The notes below the pieces were generated by a model. That model saw only the letters and a list, made by a program, of their open reading frames with translations, made no database searches and was not told the DNA's origin. The position numbers and the translations under genes were made by a program. Shown piece by piece: positions 7,012-15,133 of a DNA stretch of 20,226 bases. The DNA comes from RYN-431 sp036388295 (GTDB lineage: Bacteria > Planctomycetota > Phycisphaerae > Tepidisphaerales > Tepidisphaeraceae). Position 1 is the first letter of the stretch; each line of letters starts with the position of its first letter. The stretch spans positions 1 to 20,226 of the forward strand of contig DASVSC010000155.1 in assembly GCA_036388295.1 (NCBI GenBank), in the 5' to 3' direction.

Positions 7012-8267
7012 GCGATAATGCTACGCTCAACTTCGTCACACACTTCCACAGCGATGAGCTAAATGGGCTCGAACTGCCGGTAACGATTTTTCGTCCGGAC
7101 TTGCAGGCGTACCGTCACACGCTGACCAGTAAGTCGGTTGCCGTTCCGGCCGGTCAATACGTTGTTGTCGTTCGTATGCCGGCCGGTCAGAAGTTGCAGA
7201 CGTTCGTGGACGCCCACCCGGGTGAGACCCACAATGTGATGTTGACACCCGAAACGGCTGACGATTCGCCGCGCGAGGATTGGGAGGTCCAGCACTTCCT
7301 CCGCCAACCGGTGTTGGCAGTCCCGTCTGGGTCACGCTCGTTGCTGACGCAACGGTTCGACATGCAGGTCGACCCCATCCACGTGGACCCGGCACCGCCG
7401 AACGAGTTCCCCGAGCTGCGCCTTCGCTGGTTCGTCGGCAATGTGCTCGGCGAATTAAGGACGCTTGCGACCGAGGACGTGTTCACGCCGCGAACGTTCC
7501 CGGCGAGAGTCTCGTACGCGGCTGCCGCCATCGACGCGCCGAGCATCTGCCAACTGCTCCAAACCGGGGTGCCTCCGGTGAACGTCTTCGTGCCGGCGTC
7601 GATGGGGCGTTTGCCGGAACTGACAATCCTCGCGCAGGACGGAACGCCGGGCCGGCCGCAAACGGCACGACGGTATCTGCTCGCTGTCCGCTTGGCTAAT
7701 ACAACGGCTGACCTGATGCTGCGGTACCTGCGCCGCGGGTTGGTCGAGCAAGCGTCGGCGGCGATGGAATCCGATTCGCTCTCGGCCGAGGGGCTGCTGC
7801 GGAACAAGTTCGTCGACCCAATCGCCGCATCTGTCGGCGCATACGCCCTTTTGCGGTTTAACCAACTCGACCGGTTGCACGACTGGACCCAAAACCTAGC
7901 CAGATGGTTCAGCTTTCTGCCCGACGGGGCGGCACTGGCCGGCGAGCACTACGCCCGGCTCGGCCGGCACGCGGACGCGCTCGGATCCTTCCTGCTCCTG
8001 CGCGACCGAGGCGTGCCCTTCTTCGCCGACGGGCTGGCATACGCGATTAACCGTCTGCGGCTGTACACCTCGCCGAACAGCACCGGCGACTTGTTCAAAC
8101 CGGAACAGCTTGCCGCCGCCCGCGACTTGCTCGACCGCTTGCGGCCGTTTGCGGCGTTCGGCTCGCCCGACCGGTCGGTCGTCACCTACACCGGATTACT
8201 GCCTAACCGCCCTGATGTTCGGCCGCTGGTGAATTTGCGTGAACCGCCCGTTCTCGACAACGAATAA
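7008..8267 (+). CDS. Accessory protein of the caspase operon, gene B, unknown family
   Basis: This is a 419-residue protein whose ATG (7008) overlaps the TGA of the caspase gene (ATGA), a sign of coupled translation; a longer GTG start at 6954 would lie inside gene A and is less likely. Residues about 20-75 are beta-rich with VAVPAGQYVVVVRMPAGQ, echoing the PAGxYxVxV motif at the C-terminus of gene A. A middle section (about 110-240) contains ELRLRWFVGNVLGELRTLAT and VSYAAAAIDAPSICQLLQTG. Residues about 240-419 are helical (LMLRYLRRGLVEQASAAM, then GAYALLRFNQLDRLHDWTQN and EHYARLGRHADALGSFLLL) and resemble tetratricopeptide-like helical hairpins. No catalytic motif is apparent. A scaffold or sensor role is inferred only from its position between the two peptidase genes. 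Confidence 0.8.
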   Translation: MSDNATLNFVTHFHSDELNGLELPVTIFRPDLQAYRHTLTSKSVAVPAGQYVVVVRMPAGQKLQTFVDAHPGETHNVMLTPETADDSPREDWEVQHFLRQPVLAVPSGSRSLLTQRFDMQVDPIHVDPAPPNEFPELRLRWFVGNVLGELRTLATEDVFTPRTFPARVSYAAAAIDAPSICQLLQTGVPPVNVFVPASMGRLPELTILAQDGTPGRPQTARRYLLAVRLANTTADLMLRYLRRGLVEQASAAMESDSLSAEGLLRNKFVDPIAASVGAYALLRFNQLDRLHDWTQNLARWFSFLPDGAALAGEHYARLGRHADALGSFLLLRDRGVPFFADGLAYAINRLRLYTSPNSTGDLFKPEQLAAARDLLDRLRPFAAFGSPDRSVVTYTGLLPNRPDVRPLVNLREPPVLDNE

Positions 8268-8296
8268 CGGCGTCCAACCGCTCTCGGATAGTAGTC

Positions 8297-8302
8297 AGGA
8301 GG
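8297..8302 (+). promoter_or_regulatory. Consensus ribosome-binding site deciding the GTG start of gene C
   Basis: AGGAGG lies six bases before GTG 8309. It is the strongest Shine-Dalgarno sequence in the window and sits in the 41-base gap after gene B. It fixes the start of the 1355-residue protein and implies efficient independent translation within the operon. Confidence 0.8.
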
Positions 8303-8308
8303 TCCATC

Positions 8309-11300
8309 GTGTCCGATCCGATCGCTCCCGCACTGAACGCTGGCGAAACCGACCAATTTGTATTCAACGGTATTAATGGCGCGACAGGGGAATACCTCAC
8401 GCCGCCAATGTCTGCCGCCGGACTCGCCCGGCTCGCGCAGGCCGACCCGTCGATTCCGGCCAACCCGGCTGACCAACGCCAAGCCGCCGTGCATTTCCGA
8501 CAATTACAGGCGCGCGCCGAGTTCGGAAGCCTCGAATACTACGGAGTCCGCTACGGCACGCAGCCCGACTCGGTCGAGTCTGCCGGCTGGTGCGTTGTGT
8601 TCCCCCAAACCGTCGACCCGTACGTCGTCCAAGCCCTGCGGCCGCTGCTCGACTTGCGCAAAGGCCAAGCTGGGGCTTACTATCGTGAATTCGGCGGCGA
8701 CAAGGGTTACCGCACCGGCGAGAGCAAGGACGCCTACCTCGCGCGCCTCGGCCAATCCCCCGGCCCGGCCGACCGGGACAAGGTGCCGTACTATGTGCTG
8801 CTCGTTGGTGATCCAGAAACCATTCCGTACAGCGTGCAGTACCAACTCGACGTGCATTACGCCGTCGGCAGGCTGTGGTTCGACACCATTGACGAGTACG
8901 CCCGCTATGCCCAGAGCGTGGTGATGTCCGAGACAGGAAAGGCCGTATTGCCGCGTAAGGTGGCGGTGTTTGCACCGCAAAATGCCGACGACCGGGCCAC
9001 GGCACTCAGCGCCACGCAACTGGCCGCGCCGCTGGCCGCCAAGGCCGCCGCGCGTGTGGCTGGGCGAACGGCGGAAGGATGGGCGATCGAGTCAGCGATC
9101 GGGGCTGACGCTACGCACGCCCGCCTTGCCGAGTATCTGGGCGGTGCGAAGACGCCGTCGTTGCTGTTCACCGCCAGCCACGGCATGGGCTTCCCACTCA
9201 ACGACCCGCGGCAACTCACGGACCAAGGCGCGCTGCTTTGCCAAGACTGGCCCGGCCCGACGGCGATGCGGGTGGATCGCGGCCATTATTTCGCGCGCGA
9301 CGATGTTTCTGACAATGCCAGGCTAATGGGCCTGATCGGATTCCACTTCGCCTGCTACGGCGCGGGTACTCCGCGGCTGGACGACTTTGCCCACCAGCAA
9401 ATGCGCACTCCGGCGGCCGTCGCGCCGCAGGCATTCGTCGCACCCTTGCCGCGTCGGTTGCTCGGCCACCCGAACGGCGGCGCGCTCGCAATCATCGGCC
9501 ACGTCGAGCGAGCGTGGGGCTGCTCGATCCAATGGCCAAGCGCGGGCACGCAGATCGCCGGCTTCGAAGACGCCCTCGGTGCCTTGATGGACGGCAAGCC
9601 AGTCGGCTACGCGATGGAAACTATGAACGGCCGCTACGCCGACATCGCGTCGGCCCTCGGCGCGGAACTGCTAGAGATGCGGGCCGGCACGAAGGCGTAC
9701 GACGACCGAACGCTCGCCGACCAGTGGACGGCCAACAACGACGCGCGGGCGTACGTGGTCATCGGCGACCCGGCCGCCCGGCTGCGTTTCGCCGACCCAG
9801 CAGTGCACGTGCCGGACCGACCGACACTCGGCGTCCTGTCCAGCAGCCCGCAGTCGTCGCCCACATTGCCCGAAGCGCCGCCCCTGTCCGATCCCGTTCC
9901 GCCGCTGGAAAAGGAGTTCGTCGTGCCGCAACCGTCTCAGCCGTCATCGAACAATTCGAGCGTCACGCTCACGCTGCCGTTGCAGATCACGATTAGCGTC
10001 GGCCTCGGCGAAGCGGCCGGCGGGAACGTAAGAGCGACGATCGGTAACGGCTCGCCGGCCAAGGCACAGCCAGACAGCTTTGCTGTCGACATTGATCCCG
10101 ATTATTCCAACCGAGAAGGATACGACCCAGACTTTCTCGGCACCGCGGGCGGGGGCGTGCCTCTGCCACGATTGTCGCCGAAGCAGTTGGCTGACGCCGC
10201 CGTCGTCGATGGGCAGCCGGGACAGCACGAACTGAAGTATCACCATTTCAGCGTGGTCCTGAACGCCAAGCGGCGGTTCGCATTTTTCACTGCCGTCAAT
10301 ATCGATGGCCGGCTCGCGGGCAGGCCGACCCGCGAGCCGGATAAGTGGTCTTACGACCCCCGCGTGCCGGAGACGGCCCAAGTCGGCGCGTCGTGGTACG
10401 CCGGCAACGACTTCGACCTCGGCCACCTTGTTCGCCGGCTCGACCCAGCCTGGGGCCGCACGCCGGCCGTCATCAAGCGGGCCAACGACGACACGTTTCA
10501 CCTCGCCAATTGCTCGTCGCAGCACAAGCTGTTCAACCGCGGCCGCAATCTGTGGGCGGGGCTAGAAGATTACCTGCTGAATAAGGTCACCGACGATCGC
10601 CGCCGCATGACCGTGTTCACCGGCCCGGTCTTCACTGCCGCCGATCCGGAGTTCCACGGCGTGCGCGTGCCGAAGAAGTTCTGGAAAATCGCCGCCGTCG
10701 CCCGGCCGAACGGACGTGTTGCGGCGTTGGGGTTTGTGGTCGATCAGTCCGACCTCGTCGGCCAAGTGGTCTCGTTCGACAACGCGGCCGTCGCACGCAC
10801 GTTCCAGGTACCAATCCGGCGCATCGAGCAGATAACCGGCCTGAATTTCGGCGCGCTGGCGGGCGCGGACGCCGGTACGATCGACAGCTTCGCCGCGAAC
10901 GCGTCGGCAGGGCGCGAGCTATCGGCGTTTGAGGAGATCGTGCTGCCCACGGCGCCGACGGCGACCGCACCAACAGCGTTCGACACGACTGCGATCCTGG
11001 CATCCGAGACCGTCGATGGCACCAACCAGCGGTACTACCTGATCGCCTATGACGAGAACGGCAAGGAGCGGACTGACCACCCGGCCGGCCTTATCAGCCG
11101 GCTGGTCGACGGGGCCGTGACCGATCCGGCCGTGACCGATGTGATGCTGTTCAGCCACGGCTGGCAGGGCGACGTACCGGCGGCCCGCGAGCAGTACACC
11201 GGATGGCTGCGGGCCATGTCGGCCAACGACGCCGATCAAGCCCGCGCCCGCCTAGTGAGGCCGGGCTTCAAGCCGGTGCTCGTCGGCATTCATTGGCCGA

Positions 11301-12376
11301 GTCTGGCGTGGGGCGACGAGAATCTTTCGCCCGCGTCGTTCGCCTTCGACGCCGCGGCCGGCCCAGCCGGGGAGGGCTCGACGGCCGCCGCAATCGAGGC
11401 GTTCGCTGGCCGGCTCGGCGACACGCCCGAAGTCCGCGAGCGGGTCCGCACGCCGTTGCGCCGCGTGTTTGAATTGGCGGCCGCCCAGGCCGATCCGAAT
11501 CTACCGGCTCTGCCGTCGGAATTGGTCGACGCTTATCGCCAATTAGACGCAGCCATCGGCTTGGGCGCTCAGGACTTGGGGGCCGATCCGGGCTCCGACC
11601 GCGAGGGCTTCGACCCCGATGGCATTTACCAGAGTGTTCTCGCCGACACCGGGGCCGGCAGAGCGTCCGATGCCGGACCGATGGCGTTCGGCGGGTGGTT
11701 ATCTAAGGACTCGCTGCTCGCGCCACTGCGGGCGCTCACTTTCTGGAAGATGAAGGATCGCGCCCGCAAAATCGGCGAGAACGCCGTCCACCCGCTGCTC
11801 GTGCGATTACAGCAGGCGACGGCGGGCCGGGACGTAAGGTTCCACCTCGTCGGCCATAGCTTCGGCTGCCTCGTCGTAACCGCCGCCGTGGCCGGCCCAA
11901 ACGCCACCGGCAATCTTCCACAGCCGGTGCAGAGTTTGACCCTGTTGCAGGGGGCGCTGTCTCTCTGGTCGTACGCCGGCAGTATTTCGCAGGTGGGCGG
12001 GCGGCCAGGCTTTTATCACGACATGATCGCGCAGCATCGCGTAAGCGGGGCGATCGTAACGACGCGGTCGAAGTTCGACACCGCAGTCGGCAAATGGTAC
12101 CCTTGGGCGGCGCGGGTGGCGCGGGCGGTCGACTTCGCCGCTGGCGAATTGCCCAAGTACGGTGGCCTCGGGGCGTTCGGCATCCAAGGCAGCGACCTAC
12201 CAATCGTCGACCTGACGATGCTGCCGACTAGTGGCGTCTACACTTTGGCCCACGGCAGCATCTCGAACGTGGAAGCGAGCGGCTACATCAACGTCGGTGG
12301 CGGCTTCAGCGGGGCACACAGTGACATCCGCAAGCCGGAAGTGGCCCATCTGGTCTGGGCTGCGATCACGGGTTAG
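8309..12376 (+). CDS. Three-enzyme fusion: caspase/gingipain-like peptidase, non-specific endonuclease, alpha/beta-hydrolase (gene C)
   Basis: This is a 1355-residue protein with a GTG start. Residues about 70-500 form a C25/caspase-like peptidase: PYYVLLVGDPETIPY and VHYAVGRLWFD are typical of gingipain-type domains, with H291 in TASHGMGF and C349 in FHFACYGAG. A Pro/Ser-rich linker follows (about 504-560). Residues about 590-870 form a DNA/RNA non-specific endonuclease (NUC1, Serratia/EndoG type): FDLGHLVRRLDP with H706, then FHLANCSSQHKLFNRG with N743 and WAGLED with E753, matching the catalytic H, metal-binding N and E. Residues about 940-1355 form an alpha/beta-hydrolase: LFSHGWQG (H950), nucleophile S1184 in VGHSFG, and C-terminal GAHSDI with H1337. 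The motif (N/D)REG(Y/F)DPD occurs at 601-608 and 1097-1104. All active-site residues appear intact. No signal peptide is seen. Release of the nuclease and hydrolase by proteolysis is an inference. Confidence 0.85.
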   Translation: MSDPIAPALNAGETDQFVFNGINGATGEYLTPPMSAAGLARLAQADPSIPANPADQRQAAVHFRQLQARAEFGSLEYYGVRYGTQPDSVESAGWCVVFPQTVDPYVVQALRPLLDLRKGQAGAYYREFGGDKGYRTGESKDAYLARLGQSPGPADRDKVPYYVLLVGDPETIPYSVQYQLDVHYAVGRLWFDTIDEYARYAQSVVMSETGKAVLPRKVAVFAPQNADDRATALSATQLAAPLAAKAAARVAGRTAEGWAIESAIGADATHARLAEYLGGAKTPSLLFTASHGMGFPLNDPRQLTDQGALLCQDWPGPTAMRVDRGHYFARDDVSDNARLMGLIGFHFACYGAGTPRLDDFAHQQMRTPAAVAPQAFVAPLPRRLLGHPNGGALAIIGHVERAWGCSIQWPSAGTQIAGFEDALGALMDGKPVGYAMETMNGRYADIASALGAELLEMRAGTKAYDDRTLADQWTANNDARAYVVIGDPAARLRFADPAVHVPDRPTLGVLSSSPQSSPTLPEAPPLSDPVPPLEKEFVVPQPSQPSSNNSSVTLTLPLQITISVGLGEAAGGNVRATIGNGSPAKAQPDSFAVDIDPDYSNREGYDPDFLGTAGGGVPLPRLSPKQLADAAVVDGQPGQHELKYHHFSVVLNAKRRFAFFTAVNIDGRLAGRPTREPDKWSYDPRVPETAQVGASWYAGNDFDLGHLVRRLDPAWGRTPAVIKRANDDTFHLANCSSQHKLFNRGRNLWAGLEDYLLNKVTDDRRRMTVFTGPVFTAADPEFHGVRVPKKFWKIAAVARPNGRVAALGFVVDQSDLVGQVVSFDNAAVARTFQVPIRRIEQITGLNFGALAGADAGTIDSFAANASAGRELSAFEEIVLPTAPTATAPTAFDTTAILASETVDGTNQRYYLIAYDENGKERTDHPAGLISRLVDGAVTDPAVTDVMLFSHGWQGDVPAAREQYTGWLRAMSANDADQARARLVRPGFKPVLVGIHWPSLAWGDENLSPASFAFDAAAGPAGEGSTAAAIEAFAGRLGDTPEVRERVRTPLRRVFELAAAQADPNLPALPSELVDAYRQLDAAIGLGAQDLGADPGSDREGFDPDGIYQSVLADTGAGRASDAGPMAFGGWLSKDSLLAPLRALTFWKMKDRARKIGENAVHPLLVRLQQATAGRDVRFHLVGHSFGCLVVTAAVAGPNATGNLPQPVQSLTLLQGALSLWSYAGSISQVGGRPGFYHDMIAQHRVSGAIVTTRSKFDTAVGKWYPWAARVARAVDFAAGELPKYGGLGAFGIQGSDLPIVDLTMLPTSGVYTLAHGSISNVEASGYINVGGGFSGAHSDIRKPEVAHLVWAAITG

Positions 12377-12806
12377 TTGTTAAGAAGCGGATTGACCACT
12401 CAGTGTGTCGCCCTCAAGAGTTAGCCACCCCAATTCATCGTTCGCAACGTCACTCGTTCCGATATCATCGAGCGAATCGCCCACCCGATCGATCGAGCTC
12501 AACCCATTACAGATGCAAGTCGGTGAGACCAAGGTCGAAAAGGTCGATCCCGCGTCGAAGATCGATGGCCGAGTACTCACGGCACATGGCGCAAGCCAAC
12601 TTATAACGTCCCTGTGAATAGCAAAGCGCTAACGGAACTAGCGACTGAATAAGCAGCCAGAAGCAAATACCCAGTGACGATGAAAGACTAGTTATACCGT
12701 CTCGGCGGAACAACTCAGATTCAACATTCTCTAGGTCAAGAACGGCGGCGATGATGAACATTGGTTGGTGCCACCGTGCTTACCGATGATGATTTAGAAG
12801 GCATCT
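12377..12806. other. Low-coding stretch downstream of the caspase operon
   Basis: No gene is convincing here. One minus-strand frame (12761 to 12507, 84 codons, ATG start) has a hydrophobic segment (LGICFWLLIQSLVPLALCY) and could encode a one-helix membrane protein, but it lacks a ribosome-binding site and relatives known to me. No clear terminator follows the stop at 12374-12376. The sequence is more AT-rich than the operon, as expected of decayed or foreign DNA. Confidence 0.3.
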
Positions 12807-12814
12807 AAGTGCAA

Positions 12815-13063
12815 ATGGTTGACAGTTGGTTAATATTTGTTCGCCCACCGAATTGGAGCCTTGTTGATGGGACGTTGTCCTTAGTACGGCAATGTTCCTA
12901 TCACTGTGTTTATCGTTCGGAGCACCCAGCAGCCTTGCCGATGCCACCCCCGAAATCGCGCCCTTGCTTTGAGGTGCAAAAGGATGCGGCCATCTGGGTG
13001 AAGGAATACGCCGACAATCTGCGCCTGCTTATGAGGCGATTTGATGCGGCGTTGGCTGCGTGA
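12815..13063 (+). CDS. Possible small gene or gene remnant, unknown
   Basis: This is an 82-codon frame from ATG 12815 (or GTG 12809). It reads DSWLIFVRPPNWSLVDGTL and later CFEVQKDAAIWVKEYADNL followed by RLLMRRFDAALAA. The second half is helix-like and protein-like; the first half is less so. There is no clear ribosome-binding site. It may be the C-terminal scrap of a longer hypothetical protein rather than a complete gene. No function can be offered. Confidence 0.3.
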   Translation: MVDSWLIFVRPPNWSLVDGTLSLVRQCSYHCVYRSEHPAALPMPPPKSRPCFEVQKDAAIWVKEYADNLRLLMRRFDAALAA

Positions 13064-13140
13064 CCAACTTGCTCTGACGGAAAACTCGCTCATGCCAACA
13101 GTATCGTCTTAACTTCGAGCGAAGATGAACTGCACGCTCT

Positions 13141-13269
13141 TCAGCCAGACACGCCATAAGGCGGTTGAGAGCGCGCCGTTGCCTCGTTCGCGGCGTCTTC
13201 GTCTTCTTGAATTGCCCCCTCCGTCGCGGCATGAAACGCAAGTCGCTGCATCTCAAATGCAACCGTCAT
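13141..13269 (-). CDS. 42-codon ORF continuing the frame of the upstream small gene after TGA
   Basis: It starts at ATG 13269, one codon after the TGA of the gene at 13273-13485 and in the same frame. It reads MTVAFEMQRLAFHAATEGAI, then an acidic stretch (QEDEDAANEATARSQ), and ends GVSG. Read through, the two ORFs form a single protein of about 113 residues with continuous helix propensity across the stop. It may be a re-initiating small gene or the tail of a gene broken by one nonsense change. The family is unknown. Confidence 0.35.
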   Translation of the reverse strand: MTVAFEMQRLAFHAATEGAIQEDEDAANEATARSQPPYGVSG

Positions 13270-13272
13270 GGC

Positions 13273-13485
13273 TCATAGCTGCTCGCAGGCTGCTTCCGCG
13301 AATGACGTTGCCGCGATCGGCATACGGTCCAATGCCGACACAAACCGTTGCTGGCGCTCGGCGACAAAAGATCCAAGCACAGGATCAAGACGCATGAGGA
13401 GGTCTAACGCGGCAGCGGGTGCTAGTTGAAGGGGCGTTTTGAGAGCTTGTTTGAGATGTTCTGGACGTGTCTGACCGAATGACAT
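13273..13485 (-). CDS. Small protein downstream of the Gam-like gene
   Basis: This is a 70-residue frame from ATG 13485 with a good AAGGA seven to eight bases upstream and 38 bp after the stop of the Gam-like gene, so the two are probably one operon. It reads MSFGQTRPEHLKQALKTPLQ, then APAAALDLLMRLDPVLGSFV and AERQQRFVSALDRM, and ends AACEQL before TGA. The sequence is entirely helical. I do not recognise a family. The frame continues sensibly past the stop (see 13141-13269), so this may be the N-terminal part of a broken gene. Confidence 0.5.
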   Translation of the reverse strand: MSFGQTRPEHLKQALKTPLQLAPAAALDLLMRLDPVLGSFVAERQQRFVSALDRMPIAATSFAEAACEQL

Positions 13486-13523
13486 ACGAGTTCCTTGTGA
13501 TGGGCTTTAGTAATTACCTACGG

Positions 13524-14234
13524 CTAACATGGGACCGCCATTTTTCCGAGTCGGAAATCGTGGCCTGCCCAAACAGATCGACGATTCACACGGTCCTGTT
13601 TGGAGTCAAATCCCCCTGACCGCATTTCAATCCCGACTACGTGAGATTGCCTGCGTGATGCAATATAAAGCTGCTCCGTTCCGCCTGTTGAAACCGCGCC
13701 ATCAGGTAGTTCACCGGAAGTCTGCAAGTGCTTATTGAGTTCTGTTTTGCTGACTGTCTCAGTTAAGACCGCACTTGGCGTGTGATCCTTGCACCATTGC
13801 CGAAGTGCGAGTGCGTCATTCCCAGTAACACTTATCGTAATCCGAATTGCGTTGGGAGCATTGTTCTCCACCCAATATGCAACGCTTGCAAGGTCAACGA
13901 GTTCGAGACGGCTGGGCGTTTTCCTTAGCCCAACTTTGCCTGCCGGAAGCGCGATTGACTTACGTCGAAGATGCTGATCAGAAATCGCTTGGCGAAGCCA
14001 ATCTTCAAGCTGGCAGCCGAAACTGTGCATGAAATGACGCTCGTCAGATTTGGCACGCTGGATCTCGATTGCCGCCCACGTTTCCACATGTTGTGCATAT
14101 GCTCTGGCTTCTAAGATACGTCTGACGATCCAATTGGCAGAGGATTCATCTGTGATAGAGGAATGTTCGTTCTCTAGATTGGAAGGCGGGGGTTTGGTCG
14201 GTTGGCCAGCGCCCATAGTCACGGGGCGTAGCAA
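13524..14234 (-). CDS. Host-nuclease-inhibitor protein, phage Mu Gam-like
   Basis: The frame encodes up to 236 residues. The start is uncertain: TTG 14234, GTG 14222 and ATG 14216 are all in frame, and none has a clear ribosome-binding site. The core matches Mu Gam-like proteins: a long helix (VETWAAIEIQRAKSDERHFM, then LEDWLRQAISDQ), a central RRKSIALPAGKVGLRKTPSR (the K(S/T)I.LP.G.VG.R strand pair), and a C-terminal TELNKHLQTSGELPDGAV with EQLYIAS (the L.KHLK.TGE.P.G motif). Gam dimers bind double-stranded DNA ends and shield them from RecBCD-type exonucleases. Family members usually end soon after the YI(A/V) strand; the extra 40 residues here are unusual. No other Mu genes are seen, so this may be a prophage relic or a domesticated end-binding protein. 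Confidence 0.7.
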   Translation of the reverse strand: MLRPVTMGAGQPTKPPPSNLENEHSSITDESSANWIVRRILEARAYAQHVETWAAIEIQRAKSDERHFMHSFGCQLEDWLRQAISDQHLRRKSIALPAGKVGLRKTPSRLELVDLASVAYWVENNAPNAIRITISVTGNDALALRQWCKDHTPSAVLTETVSKTELNKHLQTSGELPDGAVSTGGTEQLYIASRRQSHVVGIEMRSGGFDSKQDRVNRRSVWAGHDFRLGKMAVPC

Positions 14235-14244
14235 ATGCTCAATG

Positions 14245-14286
14245 CTTCGTTCTTCGTTCTTCGTTCTTCGTTCTTCGTTCTTCGTT
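14245..14286. repeat. Six perfect tandem copies of a 7-base unit upstream of gam
   Basis: CTTCGTT is repeated six times without mismatch (AACGAAG on the gam strand). It ends 11-30 bases before the possible gam starts, in the 5' leader. The unit is purine-rich on the transcript, so copy-number change would alter the leader length and any standby ribosome-binding site. The flanking 14287-14355 is AT-rich and may carry the promoter, but no good -35/-10 pair is clear. Confidence 0.9.
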
Positions 14287-14355
14287 AACTAAGGTTTGAA
14301 GATTCGGTGATAGGTCGTCCATATTAAGTCCATTAAAAGCTTGCATATAAAAAAT

Positions 14356-15128
14356 TTAGCTTGATTCCCACAGCGATAGATGGCCGCGCTGTATAGCGTC
14401 GGCAACAAACAGCCCGCATCGCACGATGGCTGCCGCCGCTGCGCTCTTGCGGGTAAATAGGGGAACAAAATTTAATTGATCAATTGCCGCGTGTGCTTCA
14501 CGCTCAACGGTGCTGACAAGATCTGACTCCATTTGGCTGAGGCGACGGCGCATTTCGGCAAAATGTGTCGGGTCATTCACAGCAGCCAACGATCGCTCGA
14601 CGATGGCGGGGGTGACAATTCCATTGTGACGAACGTGCTCACATGCCAATACCGGGCGTTGGTGCTTTGCGGCTCGTTGAGTTTCAGTGTGCGTCGGTAG
14701 TTGCGAGTCTCGCTCAAGCACAACGATATGTTCACAACGGCCCGCGTGTTTCTCCAAACGTGCGTCCGACGCAAGCTTACGCAACGGCGATTCTGTAATA
14801 ACGGGCTGCGTCTCTAGAAACTCTGTTATCGCGACAATGCTTCGCCATTCCTTCGTCTTGCAAACACCCGGGTAGCCCGATGTCGAAGAAGGTCCATGTG
14901 ACTTCTGGCCTCGGAGCGCCACCAGTCAATTTCCTCCAGGATACGCAATGCGGACATAACCCCGGGGTCATCTTTGAAAGGTCGCTTAGCAGCGCCTCCG
15001 ATATTTAGCGCAACTGCGCCCGCAATGAGAACAAAAACGCCACGTTCAACCTGTGTTCGAGACTTTGGATAGCCGTAGCGATGAAATTTCCGGTCGTATT
15101 CTGTAATAAGTGGGCGTGTCAATCGCAC
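14356..15128 (-). pseudogene. Unknown gene split by a frameshift near 14870
   Basis: Two minus-strand frames appear to form one gene. The first starts at GTG 15128 with AAGG six bases upstream and reads VRLTRPLITEYDRKFHRYG, then RGVFVLIAGAVALNIGGA (a possible membrane segment) and SALRILEEIDWWRSEARSHM; it degenerates after HRATR. The second, in another frame from about 14870, reads KTKEWRSIVAITEFLETQPV and continues RHNGIVTPAIVERSLAAVND and AEMRRRLSQMESDLVSTVER to TAA 14358-14356. The combined protein would have about 255 residues. A shift near CCCGGGTGTTT would join them. The gene begins exactly where the third Rhs core scrap ends, the place where Rhs loci carry immunity or orphan tip genes. 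The family is not recognised. The second part alone could also be a separate gene from GTG 14922. Confidence 0.4.
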
Positions 15129-15133
15129 AGATG

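Noticed and set aside
13273..13275. TGA read as tryptophan (alternative code)
   Set aside because: Other genes end normally at TGA, including the caspase gene and the immunity gene at 18272, so recoding is unlikely.
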